Below, piece after piece: positions 49,225-62,624 of a stretch of DNA of 64,000 nucleotides; the stretch's first letter is position 1, and each line of letters opens with the position of its first letter. A model generated the notes under the pieces. The model was not told the origin of the DNA, ran no database searches, and saw nothing but the letters and a program-made list of their open reading frames with translations. Origin of the DNA: Progne subis subis (Eukaryota; Chordata; Aves; Passeriformes; Hirundinidae); assembly GCA_022316685.1 (NCBI GenBank), contig JAKJHU010000014.1, positions 3,467,001-3,531,000 on the forward strand. Reading direction: 5' to 3'. The position numbers and the translations under genes were made by a program.

Positions 49225-51691
49225 CACTGTTGTTGCTTCTCTGGCATGAATTACTTGCTCTCCCTGTGGCTGCTCCCTTCATCCATGCTCATCTTTGCCC
49301 TGTGAGCTCGTGGATGGTCCCTAGCTGGTCTGTGCAGCCTGCTGCCTTCACAATTTGGTAAGAACGTTTGGCAGGTGTTGTTTTGAGGACTGGCAGTTGT
49401 TCAAGTCAGTTAAGAATTTTGTAGTAAAGCCATTACATAATGGAGTTCTGAAAATTAACTCCTCATATGCAGGGTAAAATAAATGAGTGTAACTTGATTT
49501 TTGCTACCTTACGGGAAGATACTAGGAAGAAAAAGATAAAACTAGTGAAGTTTTCTGAATCGCTGAATTAATGGATTAGGTAAAAATGTCCCAAGGAAAT
49601 TAACTTGACCAAAGAACAAATAGTGATAATCGCTCTTAGACTGAGTGTGTTTAGTTTGCAGATGTTGCTAGCAAAACTGCATCCTTTTTGTTTTTGTGGG
49701 AGAGGGAGTGTCAGTGTATAGGTGTCGAGCGCACCCAGCCTGCTTACAAGTCCAGGAGGGTCAATGAGACTTCTCTGAAAAGATGTCAAAACCAGACCAG
49801 TAGTAGTATTCCTGGCAGAATATGGCAAGTAGATTTATTTCTGGGTGAAGTTTGTGTAAAAAAAGAAGGGGATATGTTAAATGGGTCAGAAGTGCTAGTG
49901 TTTGAAATGTTTTTGTAATTCCAAGATTTTGCTAGTTCCTTAGGCAATGATAAGGAAGATTAGACACAAGAAAAAGTCTGATAAATGATTGCAGCTGTAC
50001 CGTGTCATACAACAAAAATATATATTGAACCTTGTTTTTATCTGATCTGGTAAACAGTCTCCTCTGAAGTGCAGCAGCTTGTAAACCTGGGTTTTTATTA
50101 CCTGTTGGTGATGGAAGATGCCTCACTATTGGGCTGCCAAGTTCTGTGCATTTACTACTCTGTGCTGTATACAGTCTGTGTATTTATTAGTGCTAAATAC
50201 CTCATATTGTTCCATTTCAACATTCTGCCACTGACTTGAAAAAGCATGGCTTAAAAGAATCCTCAAAAACAAAGAAAAGCCCTTCACTAGGTGTGACTGA
50301 AATAATATCTACAGTGTTCTGTTTGGAGATGAACCAGACCCCAGTATTTGGTGTTTGACGCTGAGGGGAAATACTTTTGCTAGGTGGGATATTTTTGACA
50401 AGTCTGTTTGATACTCCTCCCCTGAACATTTGTCACTTGCTTCCTTGGTGTAACCAATGTATGTTAGCATGATCACAAAAGAAAGCAGCAAAATTTACAT
50501 TTCCTTTCATTCTCCATCAATAAAAAGAACTAAATATCTGTAGGTTCAAATGGAAAAATAGAGGCATAGCCTTTTTTTTTATTATTATTTTTTTATTTCA
50601 TAAACATTCATCACATTTTTTCCTTTTAAAAATGAAAACTGGGCTGGTCTGTGGATGTTTCATTGAATCTGTATCAGAGCAGCAAAAACCACATCAGGAG
50701 CAAATCCGTTCAGTGATGGTACCTACCTGGCATTTCAATGTTTAAGATGTGGGTAAATTTTCTATTTTAAATTTTCTATCTGTACAAGTTGAAAGATTAA
50801 GGAAGCTTTATTTTCCAAAGACCAAGAACAGAGGTCTTGAGTTTGTTCTTTCTCTGACTAGTCTAGTAGATCACACTGATAAATATGAGTTGACTTAAAA
50901 AATAGAAGAAAAGTCCCAAACCCTCCGATTTCATGAATCCCTGACAGCAGTTACAGAGAATAAGAATTCTGTAGGTGACTGCAGAGGCAGAATTCTGTAA
51001 ATGAAATTCCCAAACAGTGAAATCCTATCCCCAGCCTATTCCAGTTTGAACAAGATTTGCAGGAATGCACCGCTTAGCCAGTTTCAGATTCCTGGTGTGA
51101 AACAACCAAGATAAGAATCAAAAAGTAAAGAAAGGGAAAAGCCCTGCTAAATCAAACACTATACACTTAATATTTCTCCTTAGGCAGAATTACTCCTTCC
51201 AGAGTCCTTACTGCTCTTGTTTAAAATAACAGAAACCTCATAGCACCGAGAATTTCTCGTGACTTGTCTTCAGCTTCATGATACTGTTATGGGGAAGTTT
51301 TTCCTGGTTATTTAAAATGTGTGTGCAGTTATCCAACCTTCACCAGACAAACCTAAGTCTTCTCTTGCTGTTGACATTTGCTCCTGTGAAATTGCTGGTT
51401 TTTCTTCTGTCAGTGATGTTACATAGCTGTGCTTGAGACTGATCCCTTAACTAACATCAGCATTCTTTTTTCTGCTTTTTAAACCGTTTAAGTGGTGTAA
51501 TGGGTTATCTAATCCCACTTCTACTTGTTTGTAGGATAAACACCTGCTGTGTGTTGTTCTGTATGTGTAACACATAAGTTCAAAGGGATATAAATTGAGC
51601 TGTACAGCTGCAATGACCGTAGGAAATCCACCAGAAAGTATTTCCAGTGAAACAAAAATATTGACTTCATTCATTTTGGCAACAAATTAAG

Positions 51692-51872
51692 TTTGCTTAG
51701 GGGGTTTTTCACTCATTTTCAATAGGGGAAAAACCTTTTCCTACAAGCAGGAAAACCAGCATAATTGAAATGTTAATTAACATACCAAACAGTATTTTTA
51801 GGAGAGGGATTTGTTGTTTTTTTTTTTTTTTTTTTAAATTTTAGGATAGATTACCTAAGTCTATCCTGGAGG
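51692..51872 (+). repeat. Duplicated module with terminal hairpin, copy 2
   Basis: The second copy, in the same orientation and 2.6 kb to the right. The poly(T) is longer (about 20). The hairpin left arm has one change (GGATAGATT), which still pairs as G:T. About 75 bp beyond the end, AGGCACTGTT followed by a TTGTTAC-like stretch (51,944 on) resembles what directly follows copy 1, so the original homology may have been longer with a later insertion or deletion. Confidence 0.75.
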
Positions 51873-51964
51873 TACATAGTTTAATAATTCAAGTGTATAC
51901 ATATAGCTAAACCCTCCTTATTGCTTAGGACAGACTTGAATAAAGGCACTGTTAGGTTGTTACC

Positions 51965-52010
51965 AATTAATCCTGGCCTAGATGATCTTTAAGACCTCTG
52001 TGGTTTCACT
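51965..52010 (+). mobile_element. CR1: Degraded CR1 3' tail
   Basis: CTAGATGATCTTTAAG followed by ACCTCTG matches the CR1 sense 3' end (GGACTAGATGATCTTTAAAGG-type). The expected ATTCTATG terminal repeats are not clear, so the copy is very short and worn. Confidence 0.45.
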
Positions 52011-54086
52011 TCCTGATGCTCATCAGTTCTTTAGAATATGTTTTCTTTGATGAATCAAATACATGTTTTCCTTGGTCATGCATAAGTCCTGTTGTTAAAA
52101 AAAAAAGGCAAAGAACAAGTGGCATGATTATATTAGTTTAATATGCTGCTGTTGATTAATGACTTTAGTCCATTTATTTAATAGATGCTGTTCTCCTTGA
52201 CCATAGTGCTAAAGTAAATATTTTGCTATGTTTCTCTGTACTGTAAGCTCCTTATTCTTTGGAACAGGTTTTGGTGTCTCTTACTCCATGTACAAGCCTA
52301 ATATTGATGCAAATATTTTGCTGTTCAGTCAGTGTGACAGACAAAACAGCTCTGGTGTCCTAAATGGTTTGAAAAGACAACAGACTAACAGATACATGTT
52401 TTATACAGTTAATGTCTGTGCTGTTTCTGGTACAGCTCATACCTTGTGCATCACTCTGTTTGCTGGGAGCTTTTTGTGCTGGGGTCCCTTTCGCTGTCCA
52501 AGGCACCAGGCATCCTTTGGAAACTTGTTTTGATGATGGAGCTATAGGGCAGTGCTGCTCCTGCATTTCTTCCCTTTCAGGGCTGTGTTCCCTCTTCCTT
52601 TCTTGAAGTTTTGTCCTCCTCTGACCCTGCAGTGGGATGCTTCAAGAGCTGAGTGGAAGAAAACTTTTTTTTTTTTTTTAGAGGAAAGGAAGTGCTGAGA
52701 ACATGCAGCTGGGAGAGGGTAGATGAGGGTAGGCTGAGGTCTCCCCACGCAATAGCATTTAGATCTTGGCTAGGATGTGACTTGAGCATAAAGCTAAACC
52801 ACAGCCTTCAGGTGAGCCACACCTCTGAGCTCTTAGGGACAGCAGAGCTCATTTGGGAATGAGTGTGCTGTCTCTCTGCCCTCTGTGATTTTTGCCCCTG
52901 CTGCAGGGAAGGCTTCCCTTCTCAGGAGGCAGGAAAGCTTGCCATGGTAATGAGAAGCACAGGCTTTTTTCCTATACCCTGCTCTGCAATTTGTCACAGC
53001 TCACTAGCTGCTGTGTAAGAGTAAGTTGTCCTTTTAGCAGGAATGGCTGGATAACCAGTGCATGAACAAGGGCAGCCCTCTCCAGGTAGGATTTAACTCT
53101 CTGTGAATCAGAGCCCTCACGTGAGGTTGCAAAATCGCTCTGTTAGAGAAGTGATGGAGACATGGAAAAAGCAGAGGCTAAAGGTTGTAGGAAAGATGGT
53201 ATTGTCTACGGGTGGCATGGTGTGAAGATCTGGAAAAAGAAATCCTTGTGTTGCTTGGTTTTTGGTAACTTGTCTGCTACTTAGTCACAGGCTTTACCTG
53301 TGCAGGAAGAACTTCATCTGTGGGTTATTTGTGTGAAAATATGTCTGAGACACAGTAGCTGTTTGGAAAGGTGATACACGTGCCTGAGTAGATTGTGCTT
53401 CAAGCATTGCTCAGTTTTAAAAGTTCCTGGGGAAATGAGAGGGGTCTGTAAGCAGAAGTGCAGCAGCCTCTGTTGACCAGTATTTTTGGAAAAAAAAAAA
53501 AAAATTACTCCTTGCTGCATTTAATTGATGATTTCAGGGCATTCAGTGTTACCATTTTTTGGGCAGTGTGAGAGGCTTATGTTTTTCTCTGGCTTTACAC
53601 AAAATAATAATTTTAGGAAGAACCTGGAACACATTATAAACACCTTATTTTAGTGGAGCTGTATCCCAGGAACATCTGGAGTAGTATGAACCCAACTCCA
53701 CCGCAAACTTTGCTTTTGGTCTCTGGTATGGCTTAAAGCTTTCAGAGAAATATTTTCATACGTGTGGATTTTTAAGTGCTTTTGAGTTTTAAATGTAGCT
53801 TATTACTTTGAGGGTTATTTTAAAGGAATTCTTGGATCCTAACTCTTCAGCCTCTATGCTACCACTATCACACACCCAATATCACAAGCAAGGTAGATTA
53901 TTAAGAGCATTTCGGAATACCTTTGTTTTTAAACCCGACCCTTTGCTGCAAGGGCAGGTATCCTGGGAATTATTCCTGCAGTGGGCAGACAGAAGGCAGC
54001 CAGCCTTCCTGCTGTGTCCTCAGACAGGGAGAGTCACTTCAGCCCCACTGGGTGTACGCAGCGTTCGGGGTCAGTGGTCGCAGCGG

Positions 54087-54117
54087 GACAGCTTGAGCCT
54101 GTTGACGTCAAGCTGTC
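54087..54117. promoter_or_regulatory. CRE inside a 10 bp inverted repeat
   Basis: GACAGCTTGA and TCAAGCTGTC are perfect inverted arms with an 11 nt spacer; the right arm overlaps a full CRE, TGACGTCA (54,103-54,110). It lies in a slightly CpG-richer stretch (about 53,980-54,240). The combination could be a factor-binding site or a DNA/RNA hairpin. Confidence 0.4.
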
Positions 54118-57100
54118 TGCAAACACCTCTTGCAGCAGAAACCAAACCCCACTGCATTGTCTGAATGTCCTCAGCGGCTCCTTAGCTTGGCAAAAGTGGA
54201 GATCCGAGCTGTTACCCTGAAAGAACGTCCTGTTTGACTTCTGGGTGCCCAAAGAACTAGCGGTACCAACACTGAGGGAAAACCCAGGTGTGCTCCCGTG
54301 GTGGTTACACTCGTTGAGGTTGAAAATAACCCAATATTGTCAAGGCCTTTTGTTATTTTGGGAGATTTTCTTACTTAAACATTTTGAGCCTAGTTCCAAA
54401 TGTGATGTCTACGTAAAACGTGTCCCACCTCCCTGAATCCTGGCATATTTGAGACAGAATTTTAATTAATTCAATAAATTAAGCTTGCCATAATCTGGAG
54501 AAGTTCTTCTGCAAGGCTACTGAATCCCAAACCAGAAGAGTACAGTTTTGAAAACACAGTATCCATCTAAAAACACAGATGAGGCAGGCACTGTTAGCAA
54601 AAGAAGGGGATTTTCCCAGGAAAGCTGTTTGAGCTTTATTCCATGTCCTTGCATTGAAGACCAATTTAAAAGTCCTTCTAACCTTGCAACTATCAATTCC
54701 CTGCAAACACATTTCCGTGTTGACAAAAGCAGCTGCTGCCTTCCTTCAGCTGTGAAGGCTCATCTGAGTTAACTGGGTCTGATGGAGAAGGGTTCTCACC
54801 CACCAGTGCAGCTGAATTGATTTAGTGAGCTGGAGAAAGCTGAATTAGTATCATGGGAAATATCTCTGTTCTTACTTTGAGGAAAGGGAATAGGAAAAAA
54901 AAAATCAGATTTTTTTAAAGGTTGGGTTTTCTTTTTTTTTGTCTCTTGGTTCAGTCTTTTAGGTATGTATTTGAAATCTGTAGTAAGAGTGACCCCTAAA
55001 TTTTATGCATCAGATTTTTTTTTCCCCTTTTTTTGTTTTGGAGAAGGAAAAATCTATTCCCTATTTGAAGTGAGTCTGCTGAGAACACCCAGTTTGACAA
55101 GCTGTTTTAGTTGATTAATATTCCAGTGGTAAATTTAAATTTAAAACTCAGTTCTAGACTAAAACCACAGAAAAGTTATTTGTCAGTATGCTACTGTTTT
55201 GATCAATATGTCAGCAGTCATCATGTACGTTATTTTCGGAAGAAAAACTCGACAAATTGGAAACTACCTTGAATTTTCAGAGGTGAGCTCCCATCCTGCA
55301 GGCAGCAGTCTGTGAAGGTGGGGTTTTGTGAGTGCTTTAAGGTCCTTTGGCATAAAAGTGCTTTAAGTAATGATTCTTTATACTCTTTCCCAGTCGAGAC
55401 TGGGTTTAACTTTGTTCTTTAGGACCTTCTAACTTGCAGTTTATGTGAAATGGATTTAATTTAAATGCCTTACAAGTGAAATGGTGCTGCAGCACTGCTT
55501 GCCCTCCTTCCCATTGGTACCAGCTGATTGGTATTGACAAGATTACTGGGATGCTTTATGGGTTTTTAATGGAGCTGGCTGAGTTGGTTTCCTCTCCAGC
55601 AATTCAGCTTCCTTCTCTTTCAGTGGGCTATGAGCTATTTTCTGTGATTGCGTCAATTCTTGACCGTTACATAAATTGGTGTTTAAACTTCTGCAGAATT
55701 CTTCTGCTCTGGAGGGACTTGTCCTGTGTTTCTCATTGCACAGTGAATCCTGTTTCTGTGAGTTTACAGTGAGTGGTTTCTGTATCAGGATGAACTTTTC
55801 TCCAGAACAGTGCTGTCTTCTTGCCCAGTTCTTATTCTTTATCCTCTCAGATACCTTTTGTTTTAGTAGCTGATTCACATTTGTTCATAGTCATACAGGT
55901 GCTTGTTCTATGTAAGAGTATTCCTGAAGTGTGGAAAGCTTTAATATGTTATGAACGTACAAGTTAAGCATTTCTTCCTTGAAACATCTGAAAAGTCAAC
56001 TTCAAGTTTTTCTATATTTCTGATGGAATAAAGGTAAAAGAACAAAGATCAAGAAATAAAAAAAAATCTCAATTGACAGAGAAGAGCTGTTTCAGGTAAA
56101 GTTTAGGAATTTGTGTGGATGTGTCTCTGGGCAGGTCTGAGATACTTCCAGTGCTTCCTGATGAGGAGTCTTGTAAAGCATCCTCGCCCACGCTGTGCTC
56201 CCAGAGTGAAGTACTGGAGCAGTCTGTGCATGTTATTTTGTCTCTAGGAACGCTATTGCTACCTCCCAGTTTCAAGTAATGACAGTTTTTAAACGATGTC
56301 TTGTGTGTGGTGCTGATTTCCCCCCACACACGCTTGTATGTATTTGTTTCTCCTGAATTTTCTGAGTTGGTATTTGTCTCGGTTTAGCCTCTCTGTCAGA
56401 TCTGAAAAGCAGATGTTGTTTTAGATGTGCTGAATTGCTTTAAAAGAATCTGCTATACATCACTGTGAAACTGTGATTAAAAGAAATAACTTTGGTTTTC
56501 CCTGTTTATGTTCCAAGCACAGCAGTGGTGGAATCACCATTAGCTTTGTATGTGTCTATTAACCAAATGAAAGGAAGGATTCAATGGAGTGATTAGTTTT
56601 CAATTTAGGCTTTTAAAACTATTGTCTCATGCTTTTTGCAGCCTAGTTACTGAGGGGAATATCCAGGATTTAGTTATTTTTAATTCTATTTTGATTGGGA
56701 AACTTTTTCCAGATACTGAATCCAGATAAAAGCAGGATACTCAAGGATCATTTAGAAGAAAAGATACTGTGTCCTTAAAAGGCTTTAGTGAATCAGAAAG
56801 CGCAACATCTAATGACTAAATTTATTTGTTAGAACTCAAATAGCACCAAAATCTCAGAAAGTAGTATAAACAGTGTGATCCTAAGAGGATTAGAAAAAAA
56901 GCACAAGTTCACATGGGGAAGAGGAGTAATTCAAAGCTCATGCAGAAACCACTGGTTTAGCTGTAATACAAACCCAGTGTAATGCCTGGGAAGGAGAAAG
57001 TAGCACCAATAGCAGCATTTCTGGAAGGAAATGGTTAAATATCTCTGCAAGTAGCATTTAGAGAAGTCCTGGCTTTGGACTGACTGTGTTTGGAACCAGA

Positions 57101-60100
57101 TGAGGACTAACACAGGTGTACATCTGGCCTGTGTGTTTATAACAAGATCTGTCGCTGTGTTGGTGCCAGGGTTGTTTTTAATTTGTGGTTTCCTTTGTAC
57201 CACACTGATTGTTACTCGGTTGATAGCAGCAGCCCAATCTGTGCAAGCAGCTTGGATGGGTATTGGCTGCTTTGGTGAAGGTGGTTTGGCACATTAGTTT
57301 GAGCCCTGAAGGTGGGAACTGCCTGGCTCATGCAAGCTGGGTTTAAGTCCTGGAGCGTGTCTGTCTCTGTACACCAGAGCAGGATAGGATGCTCTTCACA
57401 GGGAGATGATGCTGGGTGTTGTACTGAGTGTTTGTCCCCAAATCTCTGAGGGACATGGGCATCAGGTGTGTCATTTTGTGCAGAAAAAACTGGTGTGGGC
57501 AAAGCTGGTAAGCACTGGCTCTGAGCACACCTGTATCAGTGCAGACATGGCAAAATCATCTTTGTTTTCAAGTTGAGGGGGGAGCAGTTTTCAATTGATG
57601 TTGAACACGTGGTGAGCCAACCCTCCAAGAGGAAGGATCCAGACTCACAAGCTGCTGGGCATTCCCCAGGTGTGCCTTATCAACTTAAAGGGCATCTGGG
57701 GATTATTTTTAAGAGTCACGTAGTATAGCTGTTACTACCTCTGGGCACCTGTTTAAATCACTGTAGCATGTTGGAATGTAAAGGTGAGAGACAGTCTGAA
57801 ATCAATAAATTATAACTGTCACCTGCATTGTTTCAAGGTACATGCCAAAATCCAATAAGATAAATTTGGAAAGAAAAGAAGCTGCTGAGGAGGCGTTTGT
57901 ACTCAGCAATTGATTCTGAAGAAGGACATTGCAGAGGTTTTCTAAATGTTTACATGTCTCTTCAAGCGCCCTTATTTAAACCTGGAGCCTACAACCAATT
58001 AACATTGAGTGAGGAATGAAGCAAAGTCAGTGAACCCTTTCTTTTCTCATTCTCTGCTCTCTTGAGTCTTTACTTCCAGCTTCTTTCCGTGTCACTGCCC
58101 TGTTTAGATGTAAAGCAAAGGACAAGAAGCCTCTTCCACGGATCAGGCAGAAAGGTTTCCCTCTCTGGCTTCGATGATAAGTACTGCACTCGAGATTGCA
58201 CAAGGGCAAAGAGGTGTTGGAAGGAGACAGCTTGGGCAGTGTGTACTGAAGAAAGCCTTTTTTCCTTGAAGAAAATGGTTTATGTTTGTGCAATCATCCC
58301 TTTATTTGTGTTTGCGATGTTCCTTTCCAAATGGAATAACCCAAACAAGCGTCGCACTCAGAACGGGGTAGCAGGGCCCTCCTCTGCCTTTCTCTGCACA
58401 CAGCTTTTGTCATGGTTTAGGCTACTCTCAAAAGAATATTGGTTGGTTGCTGTTTTGTTCTGTTTTTAAGGAAAACTCTTGTTATAAGCAAATAATGTTT
58501 TTATGGGGTCTGTAGAACGGATGTTAAAGCTTTCTCTTCTCAGCTGGTCAGCAGCTCCAACCATGGAAAAAAAGCTTTCCGAGCAGCCTTGCACAGAATA
58601 CTGGACCTCTTGAGGAGTTGGGGTTTCACTCAGCCTATTTACATATTTTCTGCAGCAAGTGTACAACTAAGCAAGGAAATAAGAGCATGCATGCAAATTC
58701 TTTCAATTCCCGGCATTCCTCAGCATCCTCTGCAGTGTCTTTTGCTCGCACTGTGAAGGTGATGTTTCTGCCTGCCTTTTGGCATCTTGTGAGATAAAAT
58801 AAGCCCAAATGATGCAGTTTTTGTGTTGCGGTGTGGGTTTGGTGTTTTTTTTTTTGTTCTTTGGGGGGTTTTTTTGGTTTTTTGTTTTGTTTTGTTTTTT
58901 TGGCTGGGTCCAAAAATGGTTCTGTAATGAATGATTTCCTGCTGGTTGAGCTTGAAAATTGCACGTGAGAGCCTCATGTTGATCATGAGTCCCACAAACT
59001 ATAGTTATTCTTTAGTCATAGTAAAAGTTTTTTGACCACAGGTTGCAGATGCTTGGTAAAGAATTTAATCTAAAAATAGTCTGGTAATACTTCATTAGTC
59101 ACCCATGTCCATCTGTCACCCTTCCTGCTCTTTGAGTGGGCGATTAGATTATGTCCTAAAGAAAAGTCGTCTGGCAAGTATTTGTATGGAGGACAAGCAC
59201 TCAGGAGTGTTAGTGTGGGTAGAAATCATTTGTCACTGCTGAATAAAAATGGATATTGCAGTGGATGGAGTTACCTCATATTTGGATGTCAGAAGCTGTG
59301 TGCTTATACTTAGTTATTCTAGTTGTTGGGCACATAAAATTATTATTGACATGCAAAGAAAATTACTAAAATGTAGGAGAGTGTGGATTTGTTTGGATTA
59401 TGTTTTTGTTTGGCTTTTAAAGGTGAGCACGATTTCTCTTGGATTTTGCACTAGGAAGATTTCTGTTCACATGTTGCCAAGTGTTGCTTGCAATTATTGT
59501 GAGCTGGTGTTTTTTTTAAATTACTGAGGTCACTGCTGGAGTTGGTAACTCTTTGGGCTCATGGGCACACCTGTGTATATAAACTGAGTTATTTAGTGCA
59601 AGATGTGTTAGGAAAACAGATTTATTTTTCTTTGACTGCTTTGCAGTGGATGTAACCATTTTGGAAGTCATACTTCTGGAATGTTGATTTTTGCTTGGGG
59701 CTTTTTCAAAGTGTTTAGATGTCGGTAGCTGTGGTTTATTTCCAGAAGAAATTTGGCATGGGCAGATGATACTGTAAGTTGCCTAGTTGCCTTCCTGGAG
59801 CTTTTTGTGGAGAGCTGAAGCAAAATGCAGACATCAGAATGCTTGTACCATCAGGATTGTGGTTGTGTGCACTCCTGCTGAATGGCTGGAGGTGCAGGTG
59901 TTCATTCAGCAGTATTTGTTCAAAGCCCTGTGTGCCAGGCTCCCTGCAGGAGCTGGTTCTGTGATGTGGAGAGCACAGGATAAGTGCAAAGCTCCAGCTC
60001 TGTGCTGTGCCTGAGCTCTGCTCTGGGCTCTGAGCAAATCCAGGGGGAGCTGAGCGGGCTGGGAGAGCCAGGAAGGTGAAATGATAACATTTTACCGTGT

Positions 60101-60172
60101 GTTAGCAACACTGTTTTCAAAATAATAATAAATACTAACATTGCCTATTTTGTTTCCTTATTTCCCTGTCAG

Positions 60173-60237
60173 CATCACCCTTCTGTGGCAAGAGGCACCC
60201 GAAAGGAAAACTTCTGCATATCAATGCACTGCCAATG
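60173..60237 (+). CDS. Putative internal exon 2 of the unidentified gene (65 nt)
   Basis: The acceptor is strong: a T/C-rich tract TTTCCTTATTTCCCTGTCAG ends at 60,172. The donor is near consensus, CCAATG|GTAAGTACC at 60,238. The 65 nt exon is open in all three frames considered with the next exon except one, which meets TGA just after the junction. In one open frame it reads SPFCGKRHPKGKLLHINALPM; alternatively its terminal ATG (60,235-60,237, followed by G in the next exon) could be the translation start. I recognise no family. It may therefore be coding or 5' untranslated; both fit its position as the first exon downstream of a CpG-island exon. Confidence 0.45.
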
Positions 60238-62624
60238 GTAAGTACCTTTTTAACTGACTAAAGGTGGTGCGGTTTCTCTCTGCACACTTGCCATTAGCAG
60301 GCTTACACTGCAAGGAGTATTTTTAGAATAACTACTTTTTAGTATTCAAGTGGATTATTTTCATTTTTGAAGGAACATCTAGACTTTTATGCTGTTTGAC
60401 AAAAATAATACAATTGCACCTGGTTTTATCCTGTGGAAAGTAGGGCAGCATGTTAATTTTGAAGTGAGAAGTGTGACTTGACAGTAACATAGCTCATCCT
60501 GTTGGTAACTGGTGTTGCTTCCTCTTTTGGCCAAGAGCCTGTTTGGGTGAGCTGTAGCCAAGCTGAGTGTTCTGTAGCCCCCACTTGGGTGCTCTCTGCA
60601 GTTTGTTTCAATACTAACAGCTTTTCCCAGAAAAAAAAAAAAGACAAAAAACAGCTCAGCATTGTCAGTTGTATTTTACTTCAGCCCATTTGTCAGTGTA
60701 AGACCAATGAAGTTGAAATCTTAACTTCTGTAGAAAGGGGACAATCTTCTTATTCCATCTCTGGAGTGTTAGTGTTGCAGACTATTGCAAATTCATTTTT
60801 TCAGACTGTCCTTATGGTTTGCTGGTGCTTCCTGATAGCTGTGCAGATGGAAAGCAGAGCTGAGGGCTGGAGGGAAGGTCTGGAACTTACTGCTTCAGCT
60901 TTGATCAAGCAACCTTTTTCTAGCAGTTTTGGTATCTTACAGTTGTCACAGCTGAGTTGTACAAGAGTGGTACCTGCAGCATTAGCCTTAAGAATTAAGT
61001 GCATAAAGTGTCAGCGTTGAGTTCTGTGTTTGAAGCATCTCTTGATCATTGTGCTCAGTACAACTTGTGCTTTGAAAACTCAGTTTTGGATCTCCCAGAG
61101 CTGAGCTGGTTTCCTTTGGTTTGCATGTGGAAATGTATCTATAGAATATGTAAATCAATTACAGCCTCTCTTACACCTTTGCAACTCCACTGTCTTTGCC
61201 CAGAGAGGAAAGTGATGCTCGAGAGTTTTCTTGGATGGAGAGATTCCTTTACTTTGAGGTAGTAAGCAAGTCCATTAACTCCTAAAGACATCATGGAGTG
61301 AAATGTAATATATTTGTGACAAAGTAAAGTAAATATACCTCTGAAATCAGAAAATCTGCACCAAGCATGTATGTTGTTTAATAGTTTGGTTTTTAGGCTC
61401 AGACTTGATATGAGTAGAGTTTGTATTAATTTGGGATGTACTTTAGCTGATGGAAATGGATTTGTTGAGCGAGAAAGAATAGTGTTTGCCTGGTCACTCA
61501 GACTGGTGTTTTAACTTCTCAGTCCTGAAATGAGCAGTGCTCTCAGCCTTTTCTGGTATTTTTAAATCTTCTTTGTTGTTGTTGACCTTTTTCCAGCAAA
61601 AAGCTACTCTGTTTTCTTTTTATTTTGTAGTGGTTGAGTGTTATTTCAGTTATGATTTAAGATACTGATCTGTATTACTGCCTCTCTTAAAAACATGACT
61701 CATTTCGTATTAACCTAGTCCTTGTACTTCATAAAATTTTAAAATACTGTAAGACTGTTCTTGAAATGTTACTGCATTTTGTCCTAATTCTCCCCCTACA
61801 AATTGTATTAGAAATGCAGAACTGCACAGTCTCAAGGGCATGGTAGTTGTTACCATGATCATAAAACATATTCAGCTGTTACTTGCAGTGAAGTACTCCC
61901 CACTCTTTTCTTTGAGGGCTGTTTTTGTGCTATAAGTTGTTATACTTTAGTATTCAAGAGATTTCTAAACCATTACTCACCTCTGATTAACTTTGAAATA
62001 GTTTGAATGTAGATTTAAGAGACAAGCTAGACACATTTTTTACCATCCCCAAAGTAATCATAACTAAACCTGTACAGTAAAAAAGTCTTTTATAGGTTTT
62101 TATTACGTTTTTCTCTTTGCTGTGTGTAAACTAAGTGTGGGCCAGAGGTCAATGAAGAGAGCAGGTTGTGTACATCTCCCAAACACAAGACTTTCTTTAA
62201 CCATGGTTGCCCATGTTCAGCACATATATTTGAATAAGAAATTAATTTCTGAATCCCTTGAGAAATGTTTGTAGCATTCTTGGTTATGTTTTAATCCTGA
62301 TTGTCAGTTCCATTTCTTATTATTAAAACCCCAAAATAACAATTTACACATACTTAATTCTCTTCTATTGTTTTCTTAGATTTTCAATTTTCAAGGTAAT
62401 TAACATAAGCTTATTTTTTTGTATCATATTATATTATGATAGACATACATATGTTATGTATATGTTAACTGAATAACCAAATAGGGTAAAACACTAGTTG
62501 CAAATTTTTGTAAAAGTTAAGAATTACTGTAGTTGTTGGCAATCCTTTGGAAAATTAAATATTTATATTGTGATATAGCATGGCTCTGTTCAGTGGGTAT
62601 AAGTTCTCCTTCCTGTTCTTCCAG
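60238..62624 (+). other. Inferred intron 2
   Basis: It runs from donor GTAAGTACC to acceptor CTTCCTGTTCTTCCAG. AT-rich, with short open frames only (the longest about 172 codons at 60,502-61,020, no recognisable family) and an A run at about 60,630. I see nothing further to annotate. Confidence 0.4.

Larger units (their letters stand above)
12886..60172 (+). other. Inferred first intron, about 47 kb
   Basis: From the donor in the CpG island to the acceptor before 60,173 I see no exon on the plus strand that I can support. Open frames are short and numerous, as expected from composition. The strand is T-rich and G-rich relative to A and C, and long homopolymers are mostly T, which is the asymmetry usually seen on the sense strand of transcribed vertebrate introns. 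Low-complexity T/G stretches occur at about 22,588-22,650 and 58,845-58,905. Repeats and candidate regulatory elements inside are listed separately. Extra alternative exons may exist and would not be visible without transcripts. Confidence 0.45.

Noticed and set aside
49052..51872. Helitron ends for the duplicated module
   Set aside because: A hairpin is present at the right end, but there is no CTRR terminus 10-12 nt beyond it, and no TC start at the left end.
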